Below are positions 22,602-31,141 of a DNA stretch of 64,000 bases, one piece after another. Origin of the DNA: a virus; the IMG/VR virus record IMGVR_UViG_3300025087_000641, positions 1-64,000 of that record; one strand, 5' to 3'. Position numbers and translations under genes: made by a program. The stretch's first letter is position 1. Every line of letters begins with the position of its first letter. The notes beneath the pieces are model-generated. The model was not told where the DNA came from. It saw nothing but the letters and a program-made list of their open reading frames with translations, and searched no databases.

Positions 22602-23887
22602 CATATCGCGTGATGATATTGTCGGATCACGCATGGCGAGATGTTCCTGCCTGTGCCATAATCAAGGTGGAACTAGAAAAACTCCTGCCCGACTCCGAGA
22701 TTTTGATTGTTGACATCCATCTCCTCGGCATAATAACGGAGAGATTCCATCCTCATCTGGTTGTAGTCAATCACCTCCACGATCCGCGCCGTAACAAAAT
22801 CTTTGATTCTGTCAAGAGGCGTGGTGGGTTGATTGTGGTGAACGAGCCGGAGGGAAGAAGCAACACATGGGGTTCTATCAAGTGGGCAACAGAGGATTAC
22901 CCACACGAACTTTGTGACCTCTATCTGTGTTGGGGGACTGGCATTGCGGAACACATGCCAGAAGATGTGAAGTATGAGATTGTCGGGGGGCCGCGTTGGG
23001 ATTTTTATTATCCTCCATACAATCAACTTATCCAATCCAAAGAAATCTTGCTGGCGAGATATGGTTTAGACGCCACAAGACCGATAGTTACAGTCGCCTC
23101 ATCGTTCCCACAGGGCAAGTTTGCGAAGTCGTCTACAGACTTCCTGTTGAGAGATTGGAAGAATCTGAAACGTGACCAAGTGAAGGGTGGCGAGAATCCA
23201 GCCGAACATGCCAAGTCTGAGTTGGAGGCATTCAACAGATTCCAGTCGTGGCTAAGGACTCTGCGGTATGAATTTCCAGAATACCAGTTACTCATCAAGC
23301 CCCACCCGGCAGAGAATGTGGCAATGTGGACTAAATTCGCAGACGAGATTGGCGCAAGCCTCATGCCAATGGACTACGTTTTTAGTTTACTGGCATTGAG
23401 TGATTGTCATGTGGCGAGAGCCGAATGTATGACTATTCCAGAGGCATGGATAGCGGGCAAGCCAACAGTTCAGTGTTTGTTGGGAAATACCGGGAATGAG
23501 GGGCCAGGAATGGATGCGGCCAATCTTGTTGATTTCTTTCCTCCCGTTACGGATGTAACAGGATTCTTGGGACAAATTGAAACAGCAACAAGCATGATCT
23601 CCGGCACATCGCAATATCAGACAGAATATCTTGAAAAGTGGCTAGGCCCAATGCCTGGTTCTGCTACGAGAATTGCCAAGTCCATCCAGGACTTACTTGA
23701 CAGCAAACAACCAAAGACATGGAAAGAGCCGAGTTATCAGGATTGGGTGGAGATACACGGAGTCCTGGTTCAGCATTCACGCGATCATGCCAAACCAGAG
23801 GCAGACCTTATCGGACAGTGGAGTAAGCATGTCCGATATGAAGTAACACAGGATTGGGTAGGTCGCGCACGACGAGTGTCAGCATGA
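22598..23887 (+). CDS. GT-B surface-carbohydrate glycosyltransferase-like protein
   Basis: 429 residues with two Rossmann-like halves. The N-terminal half has RVMILSDHAWRDVP and VVVNHLHDPRR; the C-terminal half has LLIKPHPAEN (an HP-x-E motif as in CDP-glycerol transferases and surface-carbohydrate synthesis proteins) and ECMTIPEAWIAGKPTV, a typical donor-site pattern. It likely adds a sugar or polyol-phosphate to a surface glycan. The start is fixed by the overlap with the previous stop. Donor and acceptor cannot be read from sequence. Confidence 0.72.
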   Translation: MTYRVMILSDHAWRDVPACAIIKVELEKLLPDSEILIVDIHLLGIITERFHPHLVVVNHLHDPRRNKIFDSVKRRGGLIVVNEPEGRSNTWGSIKWATEDYPHELCDLYLCWGTGIAEHMPEDVKYEIVGGPRWDFYYPPYNQLIQSKEILLARYGLDATRPIVTVASSFPQGKFAKSSTDFLLRDWKNLKRDQVKGGENPAEHAKSELEAFNRFQSWLRTLRYEFPEYQLLIKPHPAENVAMWTKFADEIGASLMPMDYVFSLLALSDCHVARAECMTIPEAWIAGKPTVQCLLGNTGNEGPGMDAANLVDFFPPVTDVTGFLGQIETATSMISGTSQYQTEYLEKWLGPMPGSATRIAKSIQDLLDSKQPKTWKEPSYQDWVEIHGVLVQHSRDHAKPEADLIGQWSKHVRYEVTQDWVGRARRVSA

Positions 23888-24474
23888 TGACTCTCATTCT
23901 TGTTACATCCCTCTCACAACTATTCGTCCGCACCATCATCAAAGAACTGATGCATAGTTCTGATACTCTTGTGGTGGACACGAATCCACAAATCCATGTT
24001 GAACTAAAGAAGTTGAATATCAGTGCTATTCATCTAAACCCGACAAGAAATGTCCGAATAGATTGGGGAAATAGGGACTCCAATTTTAAGGGGCTTTTCA
24101 TGGATGGCGACCAATTAAAATGCAATTTTCCAGACACCACGCTACCGGTCTGGAAGGTTGTAGCGTTGGACAGATTTAGTTTCTGGTTCACAGATAAAGA
24201 ATCTGCCGAGTTATATGATATGATATGCGCTTTGGAATGGGACAAGTGTATTGCATCAGCAGATCTCAACAGCGACTTGGCGTGGACACTGGCGAGGTAT
24301 AGTGGCAAGCCAGTGTGGGGAATGAAGACATCTGGATTTAGGACTCGCGAGTGGTATGACCTCGGAATGACTGGCAATGTTCCGTTTGCGGGATTGTACG
24401 TTGGGAGTGAGTCTGACAAGTCGTTTTTATCCGAATTTGTACAACAAATACCAATTGAGACTGTAAACATATAG
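23884..24474 (+). CDS. hypothetical protein, 196 aa, glycan-island associated
   Basis: The first 60 residues look like a Rossmann-type beta-alpha-beta unit (LILVTSLSQLFVRTIIKEL, then TLVVDTNPQ), and later segments resemble the N-half of GT-B enzymes, but no donor-site motif follows. Possibly a truncated or accessory glycosyltransferase. Coupled to the previous gene by overlap. Confidence 0.5.
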   Translation: MMTLILVTSLSQLFVRTIIKELMHSSDTLVVDTNPQIHVELKKLNISAIHLNPTRNVRIDWGNRDSNFKGLFMDGDQLKCNFPDTTLPVWKVVALDRFSFWFTDKESAELYDMICALEWDKCIASADLNSDLAWTLARYSGKPVWGMKTSGFRTREWYDLGMTGNVPFAGLYVGSESDKSFLSEFVQQIPIETVNI

Positions 24475-24512
24475 GCAGGGGATTGTAAACACAGTTCTGG
24501 AAATTGTAAACA
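24462..24512 (+). repeat. three TGTAAACA repeats at 21-22 bp spacing
   Basis: TGTAAACA occurs at 24462-24469, 24484-24491 and 24505-24512, i.e. on one face of the helix about two turns apart. The first copy overlaps the end of the previous gene. The layout is iteron- or operator-like. Confidence 0.6.
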
Positions 24513-24527
24513 TAGGACATATTCAAT

Positions 24528-24743
24528 ATGTGGCAACGGTGAGCAGAAGATGTCTGGATTCTCATTATCGCAATTGCGGCGGCGTGGGAACTTGTGGGAT
24601 TGCTTTTCAAGAGCGTCCCGACTCTATCCGAGTTGGTCACTGCGCTGTTGAATAATGTTGGGCCTTATGGCAGATTGGCATTTGTCATACTGTGGGCATG
24701 GTTGGCATGGCATTTCTTGACGGGAAGGATATTGGCAAAATGA
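24528..24743 (+). pseudogene. small two-helix membrane protein interrupted by TGA at codon 5
   Basis: Frame ATG 24528 reads MWQR, then TGA (24540-24542), then an uninterrupted 66-residue membrane protein (DVWILIIAIAAAWELVG and a second helix LAFVILWAWLAWHFL) ending at 24743. One C-to-T change (CGA to TGA) would explain the stop. No ATG, GTG or TTG lies downstream before the first helix, so the copy looks disrupted unless recoded. The stop overlaps the next start normally. Confidence 0.65.
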
Positions 24744-24964
24744 AACTCTACATAGCATTGTGCCAAGACAGACACGAGGATGCTTTGATAAAAGTGTTCA
24801 AGAGACAAGATTCTGCAATTGAATTCTGCAAGAAATTTATGGAGGACAACCGTTCAAAGAATTCAGAGATTAAATACTTTGATATTGATGGATGGCTATT
24901 CCATGCAACATATGCCGCCGAAGGGGATAGTGTCACGGTCATGGAAACAGAGTTGCAGAAATGA
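24740..24964 (+). CDS. hypothetical protein, 74 aa
   Basis: ATG 24740 overlaps the stop of the disrupted membrane gene. An alpha/beta pattern resembling small phage proteins of the form YIALCQDRH...AIEFCKKF. Function unknown. Confidence 0.6.
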   Translation: MKLYIALCQDRHEDALIKVFKRQDSAIEFCKKFMEDNRSKNSEIKYFDIDGWLFHATYAAEGDSVTVMETELQK

Positions 24965-25143
24965 TAGAATTCAAGAAGGTGTCTCCGTGGTTTATGTGGT
25001 TCATCGGCTTTGTGTCTGGATTCTCTTCTACCTATGAACCATTCACGAGTCATCCGTGGATATGGTTCGTTTTTTCAATGGTTATTTTTTCAATATCATA
25101 TCTTGTTTGGCGAATTTACTACGGTTCAAAGATTGTAAAATGA
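24961..25143 (+). CDS. two-helix membrane protein, 60 aa
   Basis: Trp/Phe-rich hydrophobic segments at about 9-24 and 33-52. Coupled by ATGA overlaps on both sides. Function unknown; one of many membrane microproteins between island genes. Confidence 0.6.
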   Translation: MIEFKKVSPWFMWFIGFVSGFSSTYEPFTSHPWIWFVFSMVIFSISYLVWRIYYGSKIVK

Positions 25144-25505
25144 CAGACAAACCAACTTCCAAAGACTCGCTCCGAGACGGATTGAAATTGACGCCACAAG
25201 CAAAAGTAGCATTTGTCGTTTGGGAATCTCAGACAGAACAGATGTGGCGCAAGTCTTTTCCAGAGATATTCAAGCATTATGATTATCTGTTAGTGTTTCC
25301 ATATGGGTATCACGCCGATAGGCACTTTAGAATCTATGGCGGTGCGAACAATGAACATATCTTAGTGGTGGACAGTCTTGACATGCGACAGGCCGCAGAC
25401 GAGGTATTGATGTTCAGAGTTATTGAGGACTTAATTTCAGAGAAGCCTCCCGTGAGGATCGTAGACCCCGCTAATCGTTGGCTGAGTAAGGAACTCTCAC
25501 AATGA
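25140..25505 (+). CDS. hypothetical protein, 121 aa
   Basis: The start is fixed by overlap with the previous stop. Alpha/beta protein (VAFVVWESQTEQMWR, YDYLLVFPYGYHADRHF) of unknown family. Confidence 0.6.
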   Translation: MTDKPTSKDSLRDGLKLTPQAKVAFVVWESQTEQMWRKSFPEIFKHYDYLLVFPYGYHADRHFRIYGGANNEHILVVDSLDMRQAADEVLMFRVIEDLISEKPPVRIVDPANRWLSKELSQ

Positions 25506-25792
25506 ACACCAATCCCCAGACTCGTTATCAATCCGTGTGGCGTGTCATGGCAGATGGACAATGGCATACTCTCCGAGAGATTTCCGAGAAGTCTGGATTT
25601 AGCGAGGCATCAGTATCGGCACAGTTGAGGGACTATCGTAAGACCAAGTACGGTGGGCATACGGTTGCCATGCGTTCTGCGAAAGTCCAAACACACGAAA
25701 GAGAAGTGTTCGCAAAGGAATACAAACTTGTCCCCAATCGTGTGGCGTATGACGATGACAAAGAACAATTTGTGTATAGGGAGTCGGCATGA
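25502..25792 (+). CDS. winged-helix DNA-binding protein, 96 aa
   Basis: Residues 10-60 form a compact winged helix: VWRVMADGQWHTLREISEKS, recognition helix EASVSAQLRDYRK and a wing with YGGHTV. This layout is common in small phage transcription regulators. It is a candidate regulator for the island genes around it. Confidence 0.72.
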   Translation: MNTNPQTRYQSVWRVMADGQWHTLREISEKSGFSEASVSAQLRDYRKTKYGGHTVAMRSAKVQTHEREVFAKEYKLVPNRVAYDDDKEQFVYRESA

Positions 25793-26370
25793 AAAAGATT
25801 ATCTCGCTATTCCAAAGAAACTATGAAGGAGACAGACTCGTAAGGAATGAGATTGTTCCTAATGCTGAGTGGGTATTGTCGGGCGATGGGATTGCGACTC
25901 GCAAGTGGGATGGAACTGCCTGCATGGTAAGTAACGGCAATCTATACAAAAGATACGACGCCAAGAATGGCAAGATACCTCCCGCGGGATTCATTCCAGC
26001 ACAAGACCCAGACCCAGAAACGGGACATTGGCCGGGGTGGTTATTGGTTATGAATGACAAGTCTGACAAGTGGCATATTGAGGCACGGAACAACTGTGCT
26101 ACTTGGCCGTTGCCAAACTGGACATACGAATTGATTGGGCCGAAGATTCAGGGGAACGCAGAAGGATTGACGTTCAGTATGTTGATGCCTCACGGAAAAC
26201 AGTATCTTCCAGATTGTCCCAGAGATTATGACGGCATCGGGGAATATCTAAAAACACACGATATAGAGGGGATTGTTTGGTGGCGAGACATCAACAATAT
26301 AGATTGTGATAAAGTCAAGATAAAGACTAAAGACTTTGGCCTAAGGCGTGGAGTATCCAATGTCTTTTGA
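25789..26370 (+). CDS. ATP-dependent RNA ligase-like nucleotidyltransferase
   Basis: Motif I KWDG at 39-42 (Lys39 the AMP acceptor), then LYKRYDAKNGK, a motif III-like YELIGPKIQGN near 113, motif IV EGIVWW near 158 and motif V KVKIKTKDF near 175-183, in the correct order for a covalent nucleotidyltransferase. At 193 residues it is just the minimal catalytic domain without an OB fold, resembling small phage RNA ligases (DUF5565-like). It would seal 3'-OH/5'-P RNA nicks, complementing RtcB (416), which uses the opposite end chemistry. Located between glycosyltransferase genes but not obviously linked to them. Confidence 0.75.
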   Translation: MKKIISLFQRNYEGDRLVRNEIVPNAEWVLSGDGIATRKWDGTACMVSNGNLYKRYDAKNGKIPPAGFIPAQDPDPETGHWPGWLLVMNDKSDKWHIEARNNCATWPLPNWTYELIGPKIQGNAEGLTFSMLMPHGKQYLPDCPRDYDGIGEYLKTHDIEGIVWWRDINNIDCDKVKIKTKDFGLRRGVSNVF

Positions 26371-27598
26371 TGGAAAGACAATCATTACTTTTGCTGGCCG
26401 AATTCATCACTGGCAACGTCTATCGCCAGTTGTAGATGAACTGCGAAAGCGAGGATGCACAGCGCCATATTTCATTTCGGACAACGCAATTCAGTTGGAT
26501 GCAAGCGAGGAATTCTTGATTCCCGCTTGCGAGTCATTCATCCACGCCCTCGATTTTCTTGATGTGGAGTCAACGGAACGCACCACAAGAATGACGCATG
26601 ACATCCTCGGAAAGATAGCGAAGCACAACGATAGAGAGTCTGACATTCGCTCATTCGTCTCTCCATTCTGGCTGGCTTATTCTGTTCGTGAGGCATGTGA
26701 GTTTTTGTGTGCTACCGAGAAGGCATTAGACTCTATAAAACCAGACGCCGTAATTGTCTTGCATCAACAAAATTTCTGGACGCGCACGCTTGGATATTTA
26801 GCAGACAGGCGAGGCATTCCAGTTGTCAGTTTTCAGGAGGGGAAGTTGAGAAGGCGCGATCAACAGACTCTAAATAAGCAAGCCACTGCCGCAGACGATT
26901 GCTCAAAACTTCTATGTTGGTCTGAATCTGCAAGGCAGGAGTATCTTGAGGCAGGCATTCCAGACTCTAAACTTGCCGTGACTGGCATTCCCCATCTCGC
27001 AGAGTGGTTTGGCTATATGGCCGAACCAAAGAACTGGCAACTCGGCAAGAAGATACAGAAGCAATCATTGGGATTTGACCCTGAGAGATGGTTAGTATCA
27101 TTCTTCCCGCCACTATTGAGTCGCTATGACGGCAATCCAAAGACGGCATTGGGGGCATTGGCAGACTGGTCGGCAAACAACTTCACGCAACTTGCAATTA
27201 GACTCCATCCGTTTGAGTACGAGGAGAATGTTGAGAAGTTGAAGTTCGGAATCAAAGACCATCCGTATGCGAAAGTGATTGAGAAAGACACCCTGCCATT
27301 GATAGCGTGTTCAGATGTTGTTATCTCACAGCACTCTACTGTGGCGGTTGAGACTCTGGCATTGGATGTTCCTTTGATTGAGATTGACCTAGACAATGTT
27401 GGTGTGCTAGAGAGTCTGGCAGAACAAGAAGTAGCAATTCCAATGGGCGGAGGCGAGTTATCTAAGATCAAGCAGGTATTGAATGGCGAGTTGAAGGTTA
27501 ATCCAGTCAAGTTGCAAGAATGGATAACTCAGAATGTTGGGCCGAGGGACGTAAGGATTGTAGATAGAGTCGTAAACGAGATTGAGAGGTTGCTGTGA
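26360..27598 (+). CDS. GT-B glycosyltransferase-like protein
   Basis: 412 residues with two Rossmann-like domains. The second has AIRLHPFEYEENV, then SDVVISQHSTVAVETLAL, the donor-binding pattern of CDP-glycerol/teichoic acid and capsule transferases. ATG 26360 is preceded by GCGTGGAG and overlaps the previous gene by 11 nt. A role in surface polysaccharide assembly is likely; substrate unknown. Confidence 0.68.
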   Translation: MSFDGKTIITFAGRIHHWQRLSPVVDELRKRGCTAPYFISDNAIQLDASEEFLIPACESFIHALDFLDVESTERTTRMTHDILGKIAKHNDRESDIRSFVSPFWLAYSVREACEFLCATEKALDSIKPDAVIVLHQQNFWTRTLGYLADRRGIPVVSFQEGKLRRRDQQTLNKQATAADDCSKLLCWSESARQEYLEAGIPDSKLAVTGIPHLAEWFGYMAEPKNWQLGKKIQKQSLGFDPERWLVSFFPPLLSRYDGNPKTALGALADWSANNFTQLAIRLHPFEYEENVEKLKFGIKDHPYAKVIEKDTLPLIACSDVVISQHSTVAVETLALDVPLIEIDLDNVGVLESLAEQEVAIPMGGGELSKIKQVLNGELKVNPVKLQEWITQNVGPRDVRIVDRVVNEIERLL

Positions 27599-27792
27599 TA
27601 AATGGCGTTTTTCACGGACTCAATCAATCCCAAAGAGACATTGCCATTTCGTCAAGATTTATTAGGCGTATATTTATCATTGATTATTTCTATCGAATTG
27701 GCAAAATCTCGGCAGAAGAAAAACTCGCATTCCAGGCCCGCGAGATAAACAGAAATTATGAGCACGAAGTCTTGGCGAGGATAAAAAAATAA
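27595..27792 (+). CDS. hypothetical protein, 65 aa
   Basis: A GTG start overlaps the previous TGA. Basic helical protein (FIRRIFIIDYFYRIGKISAEEKLAFQAR has heptad character). Stop overlaps the next start. Function unknown. Confidence 0.5.
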   Translation: MINGVFHGLNQSQRDIAISSRFIRRIFIIDYFYRIGKISAEEKLAFQAREINRNYEHEVLARIKK

Positions 27793-27971
27793 TGTTCTGG
27801 CTTGCCATTCTCGCCACGGTTTTATTCCTTGCATCCTCTGTCTGGATGGTGCGCGATGCTTACCGTGTGGTGAGAGGGACTGGCAGGCCATCGGTATTGT
27901 CTATCATAGCATTTGGAAGTACGGGAGAGGCAATGGCTATTCTGTGGATGATTGTGTGGGGCGGAAAATGA
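27792..27971 (+). CDS. two-helix membrane microprotein, 59 aa
   Basis: Hydrophobic helices at about 2-20 and 38-56 around a basic loop (RDAYRVVRGTGR). TAATG overlap before it, ATGA overlap after it, so translation is coupled. Function unknown. Confidence 0.55.
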   Translation: MFWLAILATVLFLASSVWMVRDAYRVVRGTGRPSVLSIIAFGSTGEAMAILWMIVWGGK

Positions 27972-28108
27972 AGTTTGCCAAAGATGTCATTTTCTGGATT
28001 CTATTTGAATTGCAGTGGTGGTGGATATGGCATTTCCCAAGCCGGATGTTCCCGATACTCCCCATTCGCCACAATCTTTATAGAATTTTCAATTGGTCGC
28101 GCAATTAA
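27968..28108 (+). CDS. small Trp-rich protein, 46 aa
   Basis: ATGA overlap start. A hydrophobic, aromatic-rich peptide (FWILFELQWWWIWHF) with a basic end, probably membrane-associated. Confidence 0.5.
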   Translation: MKFAKDVIFWILFELQWWWIWHFPSRMFPILPIRHNLYRIFNWSRN

Positions 28109-28126
28109 TTTACAGGATGACAGAAA

Positions 28127-28396
28127 ATGAACAAAAGAAGAAGGATTGTAAGAGTCGGAATGACATTTGACTTATTGCTTAACATTATGGAATTGGGCTA
28201 TCGCATAGATAATGGGATAGAATGTGTTGAGGGATTGCCCGGTGATGCAGAATTCGTTGATTCATATGTTGATATTTCAACGCGCATTCTCTATCTTATC
28301 TTTCGACATCCAACATTTGACGAGGTTGAATTGGGTGCAATGATTCCAGAAAAGAGAATTGTGCATAGGATGAATCCGGTATTCAGGAATGAATAA
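28127..28396 (+). CDS. hypothetical protein, 89 aa
   Basis: Preceded by ACAGGATGACAG. Beta-rich with a basic N-terminus. Overlaps the next glycosyltransferase start by 8 nt. No family recognised. Confidence 0.55.
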   Translation: MNKRRRIVRVGMTFDLLLNIMELGYRIDNGIECVEGLPGDAEFVDSYVDISTRILYLIFRHPTFDEVELGAMIPEKRIVHRMNPVFRNE

Positions 28397-29642
28397 AATA
28401 TCACTTGTCATTCCCACATATCAGCGTAAGGGGATTTTGGCGTGGACACTTTCAGAACTTGAGAGGCAATCGCTCTCGCGGGATATGTTTGAAGTTGTGG
28501 TGGTTGACGATTGTAGTACAGACGGCACTTATGAATATCTCCAATCCGCCACATTCCCGTACAACTTCAAGTATGCACAAACCGAAAAGAACTCTGGGCC
28601 TGCTACTGCCAGAAACATCGGTGTATCACTGTCAAGTAATCCAATCATATGCTTTATCGGGGATGACGCGATTCCATCGAAACATCTGCTCTATCGGCAT
28701 ATCCTCGCACACCACAATAAGGGTAATGAGGAGTGTGCCATACAGGGATATGCAGAATGGCATCCAAGTATCCCGCCAGACGACTTCCACAGATTTCTAC
28801 ATGGTGAGACTAAAATTGGCGGAGGCGGAATTCAAGCAAACTGGGCAGGGTTGAAAGACAAGAAAGGCAATTGGGTTGACGAGAATACAAACATTCCGGG
28901 GTGGTTCTTGACTCTCAATTGCAGTATCACAAGGAGTGTATTTGATTTCATCGGGGGTTTTCATCCATCATTCCCGATGGCCGCGTGGGAAGATATAGAA
29001 CTCAGCCTCCGTCTCGCAACTTTCGGATATAAAACTTACTTCTGCCGAGATAGTGTCGTACAGCATTTCCATAAGCAGACTCTTGACAGTTTTATTAGGC
29101 GTCAAATCATGGAGGGAAAATCAAGACTTCATCTCGTTGCCCTCCACCCCCATATGGCCCCTCAACTCTTGGATGTGGAGGGAATGCGGAGGGCCGAACA
29201 AGAACAGCCATACACCACATACGTAGAACTTGCCAGAGAACTCCACTACAATCAAGATGACTTGGTACAGGAAGCAAGACAGCACAGATGGATGCTTGCG
29301 CTAAGACTCGCCTCGCTAGAGGGTATCAGGCAGGGATTAGAAGAACGTGGTAGGGACTGTCACATCTGGTGGGCAGTCAAGCACTTGCACTTGAATGATG
29401 CTATAATGCAAGTCGTCGGATGTGCGGCGGCATGGGAAAAGGATGATTTAGAATACGCCACGGTCTGCTATGAGTGGGCGAACAAGCAAGAGCCAGACTC
29501 GTGGGTTATGCCCGCCATTCGTGGCGAGATACTTTTGAAACAGGGCAAGACTGGCGATGCACTCGCGGCGTTCAGGGAATCAATGTCAAAGAGTGCTGGC
29601 GAGAAGTGGCCGCTAGAAAGAGTTGAGGAGTTGTCTAAATGA
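28389..29642 (+). CDS. family 2 (GT-A) glycosyltransferase with C-terminal TPR-like region
   Basis: Classic GT2 features: LVIPTYQRKG at 6-14, DDCSTDGTYEYL from 40, NSGPATARNIG at 68-78, the metal-binding GDDA at 91-94 and the acceptor-side WEDIEL at 200-205. Residues 355-417 look like one or two TPR units (EYATVCYEWANKQ, GDALAAFRESM). It transfers a sugar from a nucleotide donor, with inversion, in the cytoplasm. The TPR tail suggests assembly with other glycan enzymes. 417 residues is normal for a two-part enzyme. Confidence 0.88.
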   Translation: MNKISLVIPTYQRKGILAWTLSELERQSLSRDMFEVVVVDDCSTDGTYEYLQSATFPYNFKYAQTEKNSGPATARNIGVSLSSNPIICFIGDDAIPSKHLLYRHILAHHNKGNEECAIQGYAEWHPSIPPDDFHRFLHGETKIGGGGIQANWAGLKDKKGNWVDENTNIPGWFLTLNCSITRSVFDFIGGFHPSFPMAAWEDIELSLRLATFGYKTYFCRDSVVQHFHKQTLDSFIRRQIMEGKSRLHLVALHPHMAPQLLDVEGMRRAEQEQPYTTYVELARELHYNQDDLVQEARQHRWMLALRLASLEGIRQGLEERGRDCHIWWAVKHLHLNDAIMQVVGCAAAWEKDDLEYATVCYEWANKQEPDSWVMPAIRGEILLKQGKTGDALAAFRESMSKSAGEKWPLERVEELSK

Positions 29643-29851
29643 TTACACTTATTATTGCGACTTTCATTTGGTTTGCATGTGGTGTTCTCGCCTATGGCAT
29701 AACTATTGCCCATTTTTCTGGGGCATACACATTCACGGAGCCAAAAGACCATATTGGAATTGCCCTTGTTTCATTTTTATATGGCCCAGTAGGATTGTTA
29801 ATGTCATTTATTCTAAGCGATTTTGCGAAATATGGAATTAGATTTAGATAG
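29639..29851 (+). CDS. two-helix membrane protein, 70 aa
   Basis: Hydrophobic segments at 2-22 and 41-60 with a polar loop (TFTEPKDH). ATGA overlap with the GT2 gene. Function unknown. Confidence 0.6.
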   Translation: MITLIIATFIWFACGVLAYGITIAHFSGAYTFTEPKDHIGIALVSFLYGPVGLLMSFILSDFAKYGIRFR

Positions 29852-29862
29852 GCCCTTCTAAA

Positions 29863-30045
29863 ATGAAGCGCAAGATTGTAGGCGGACTGCTAGTTGGATT
29901 ACCCACACTGATATTCTTGGCATTATTGTATTTGACTGGTGCTTGGATTGGTTTGGCGATAGTTCTTGCTGGACTTGGCGTTGTGTTTTTGATGGCATTC
30001 GCTGTTATACGAGGGCTAGAACTTATCTTTGGGGATTTGTTGTGA
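29863..30045 (+). CDS. two-helix membrane microprotein, 60 aa
   Basis: MKRK start, helices at about 5-25 and 29-50 of Leu/Val/Gly. Its TGA overlaps the GTG of the next methyltransferase. Function unknown. Confidence 0.6.
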   Translation: MKRKIVGGLLVGLPTLIFLALLYLTGAWIGLAIVLAGLGVVFLMAFAVIRGLELIFGDLL

Positions 30046-30767
30046 AAGACATCCAACTCTGGCATGGCGATTGCTTGTCGCTTATGGAAAACATTGAATC
30101 GGGATCGGTAGACCTTGTATTGGCCGATGCCCCATACGCTGTATTGCGTAACAAGCAGGGCATAAAACGCCACAAGGCAAAGGAAATTGAGCGGTATCAG
30201 GAATGGGACGATATGACAATCCCGCAATATTATCGGATGTTGTTGGAGTTTTCCAAGAAGTCATATAGAGTCGGAAGAGAAGGGACAACGCTATATTGCT
30301 TTTGTGCCACAGAGAATGCTTTTCTTCTGAGGACGGCACTGGAGCGTGCTGGGTGGAGATGGTTTATGGTGAATTTCTGGAAGAAGACTAATCCAGCACC
30401 AGTTGTTAGGGGAAAGAGGCCTCAGTCATCTGTAGAGGCATTCGGCATGGCGATCAAAGTAAAGAACAATACATTCAATGCGGAGAACTTTGGCAAGATA
30501 CACAACTGGATTGAATGTGATGATGTTATTGAGACTCCAATTCCAAGCGGCATAACAAGAACTCATCCATCCCAAAAGCCATTGAAACTTATGGAGGAAC
30601 TGATGCGACGCTCTAGTAACGAGGGCGATTTAGTTCTTGACCCCTTCATGGGCAGTGGCGTAACAATGAAAGCATGTCACAACCTGGGCAGGCGAGGAAT
30701 TGGGATAGAGATTCGTCAAGACTATTATGATGTGGCGAAAGCGGATTTGGAGGCCTATTTGCTATGA
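30042..30767 (+). CDS. beta-class DNA methyltransferase with DAPY motif
   Basis: I chose GTG 30042, overlapping the previous stop. Motif IV reads DAPY (29-32) where DPPY is usual, and motif I LDPFMGSGVT lies at 199-208, giving the beta-class IV-to-I order. THPSQKP near 185 is typical of this class. 241 residues, solitary. DAPY variants exist among active enzymes, so activity is likely but the base modified is uncertain. The third solitary DNA methyltransferase type in the window; target sites probably differ. Confidence 0.83.
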   Translation: MKDIQLWHGDCLSLMENIESGSVDLVLADAPYAVLRNKQGIKRHKAKEIERYQEWDDMTIPQYYRMLLEFSKKSYRVGREGTTLYCFCATENAFLLRTALERAGWRWFMVNFWKKTNPAPVVRGKRPQSSVEAFGMAIKVKNNTFNAENFGKIHNWIECDDVIETPIPSGITRTHPSQKPLKLMEELMRRSSNEGDLVLDPFMGSGVTMKACHNLGRRGIGIEIRQDYYDVAKADLEAYLL

Positions 30768-31036
30768 CACGCCTCAAGCCTATGCGGATAAACTCGAATC
30801 AGATTGCAAGACTCGTCAGGCAACCCATCGGAAGTGGATTTCTGGCATACCGATTTGACGAGGAGCGTGTAGAGGTTGCGGAATTTATCGTTTCCGAGTC
30901 TGGAGAACTTCTAAAGCCAGATAAGACGCCACTTGAATATGCGTGCAAAAATGGAGATACAATTCGCTATCGTGTGGTGTCAGAGAAAATACGAGAGGAT
31001 GGCAAGAAGAAAGACAACAATCCGAGTCTATTCTGA
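30764..31036 (+). CDS. hypothetical protein, 90 aa
   Basis: ATGA overlap with the methyltransferase. A beta-rich core (GFLAYRFDEERVEVAEF) and a basic tail (KIREDGKKKDNN). Function unknown; perhaps a methyltransferase partner by position only. Confidence 0.55.
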   Translation: MTRLKPMRINSNQIARLVRQPIGSGFLAYRFDEERVEVAEFIVSESGELLKPDKTPLEYACKNGDTIRYRVVSEKIREDGKKKDNNPSLF

Positions 31037-31066
31037 GCATTGGAGCGTACAGGCGTAACTACGGGC

Positions 31067-31141
31067 ATGAGTGCCACGATAGCCTACTTTGGTGAAAATC
31101 CAGACCCAATGCTATTTTATACAAACTTGGACACGACATAA
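31067..31141 (+). CDS. possible small protein, 24 aa
   Basis: Its TAA overlaps the ATG of the next short ORF at 31141 (TAATG). A motif copy lies inside its 3' half. Weak support. Confidence 0.25.
   Translation: MSATIAYFGENPDPMLFYTNLDTT
31118..31133 (+). promoter_or_regulatory. copy of motif, variant TATACAAACTTGGACA
   Basis: Matches the dispersed motif at 12 of 16 positions; 7 nt before ATG 31141. Confidence 0.35.

Noticed and set aside
24528-24743. Genome-wide recoding of TGA
   Set aside because: TGA ends dozens of genes here, often within ATGA overlaps, so a single in-frame TGA is better explained by mutation or error.
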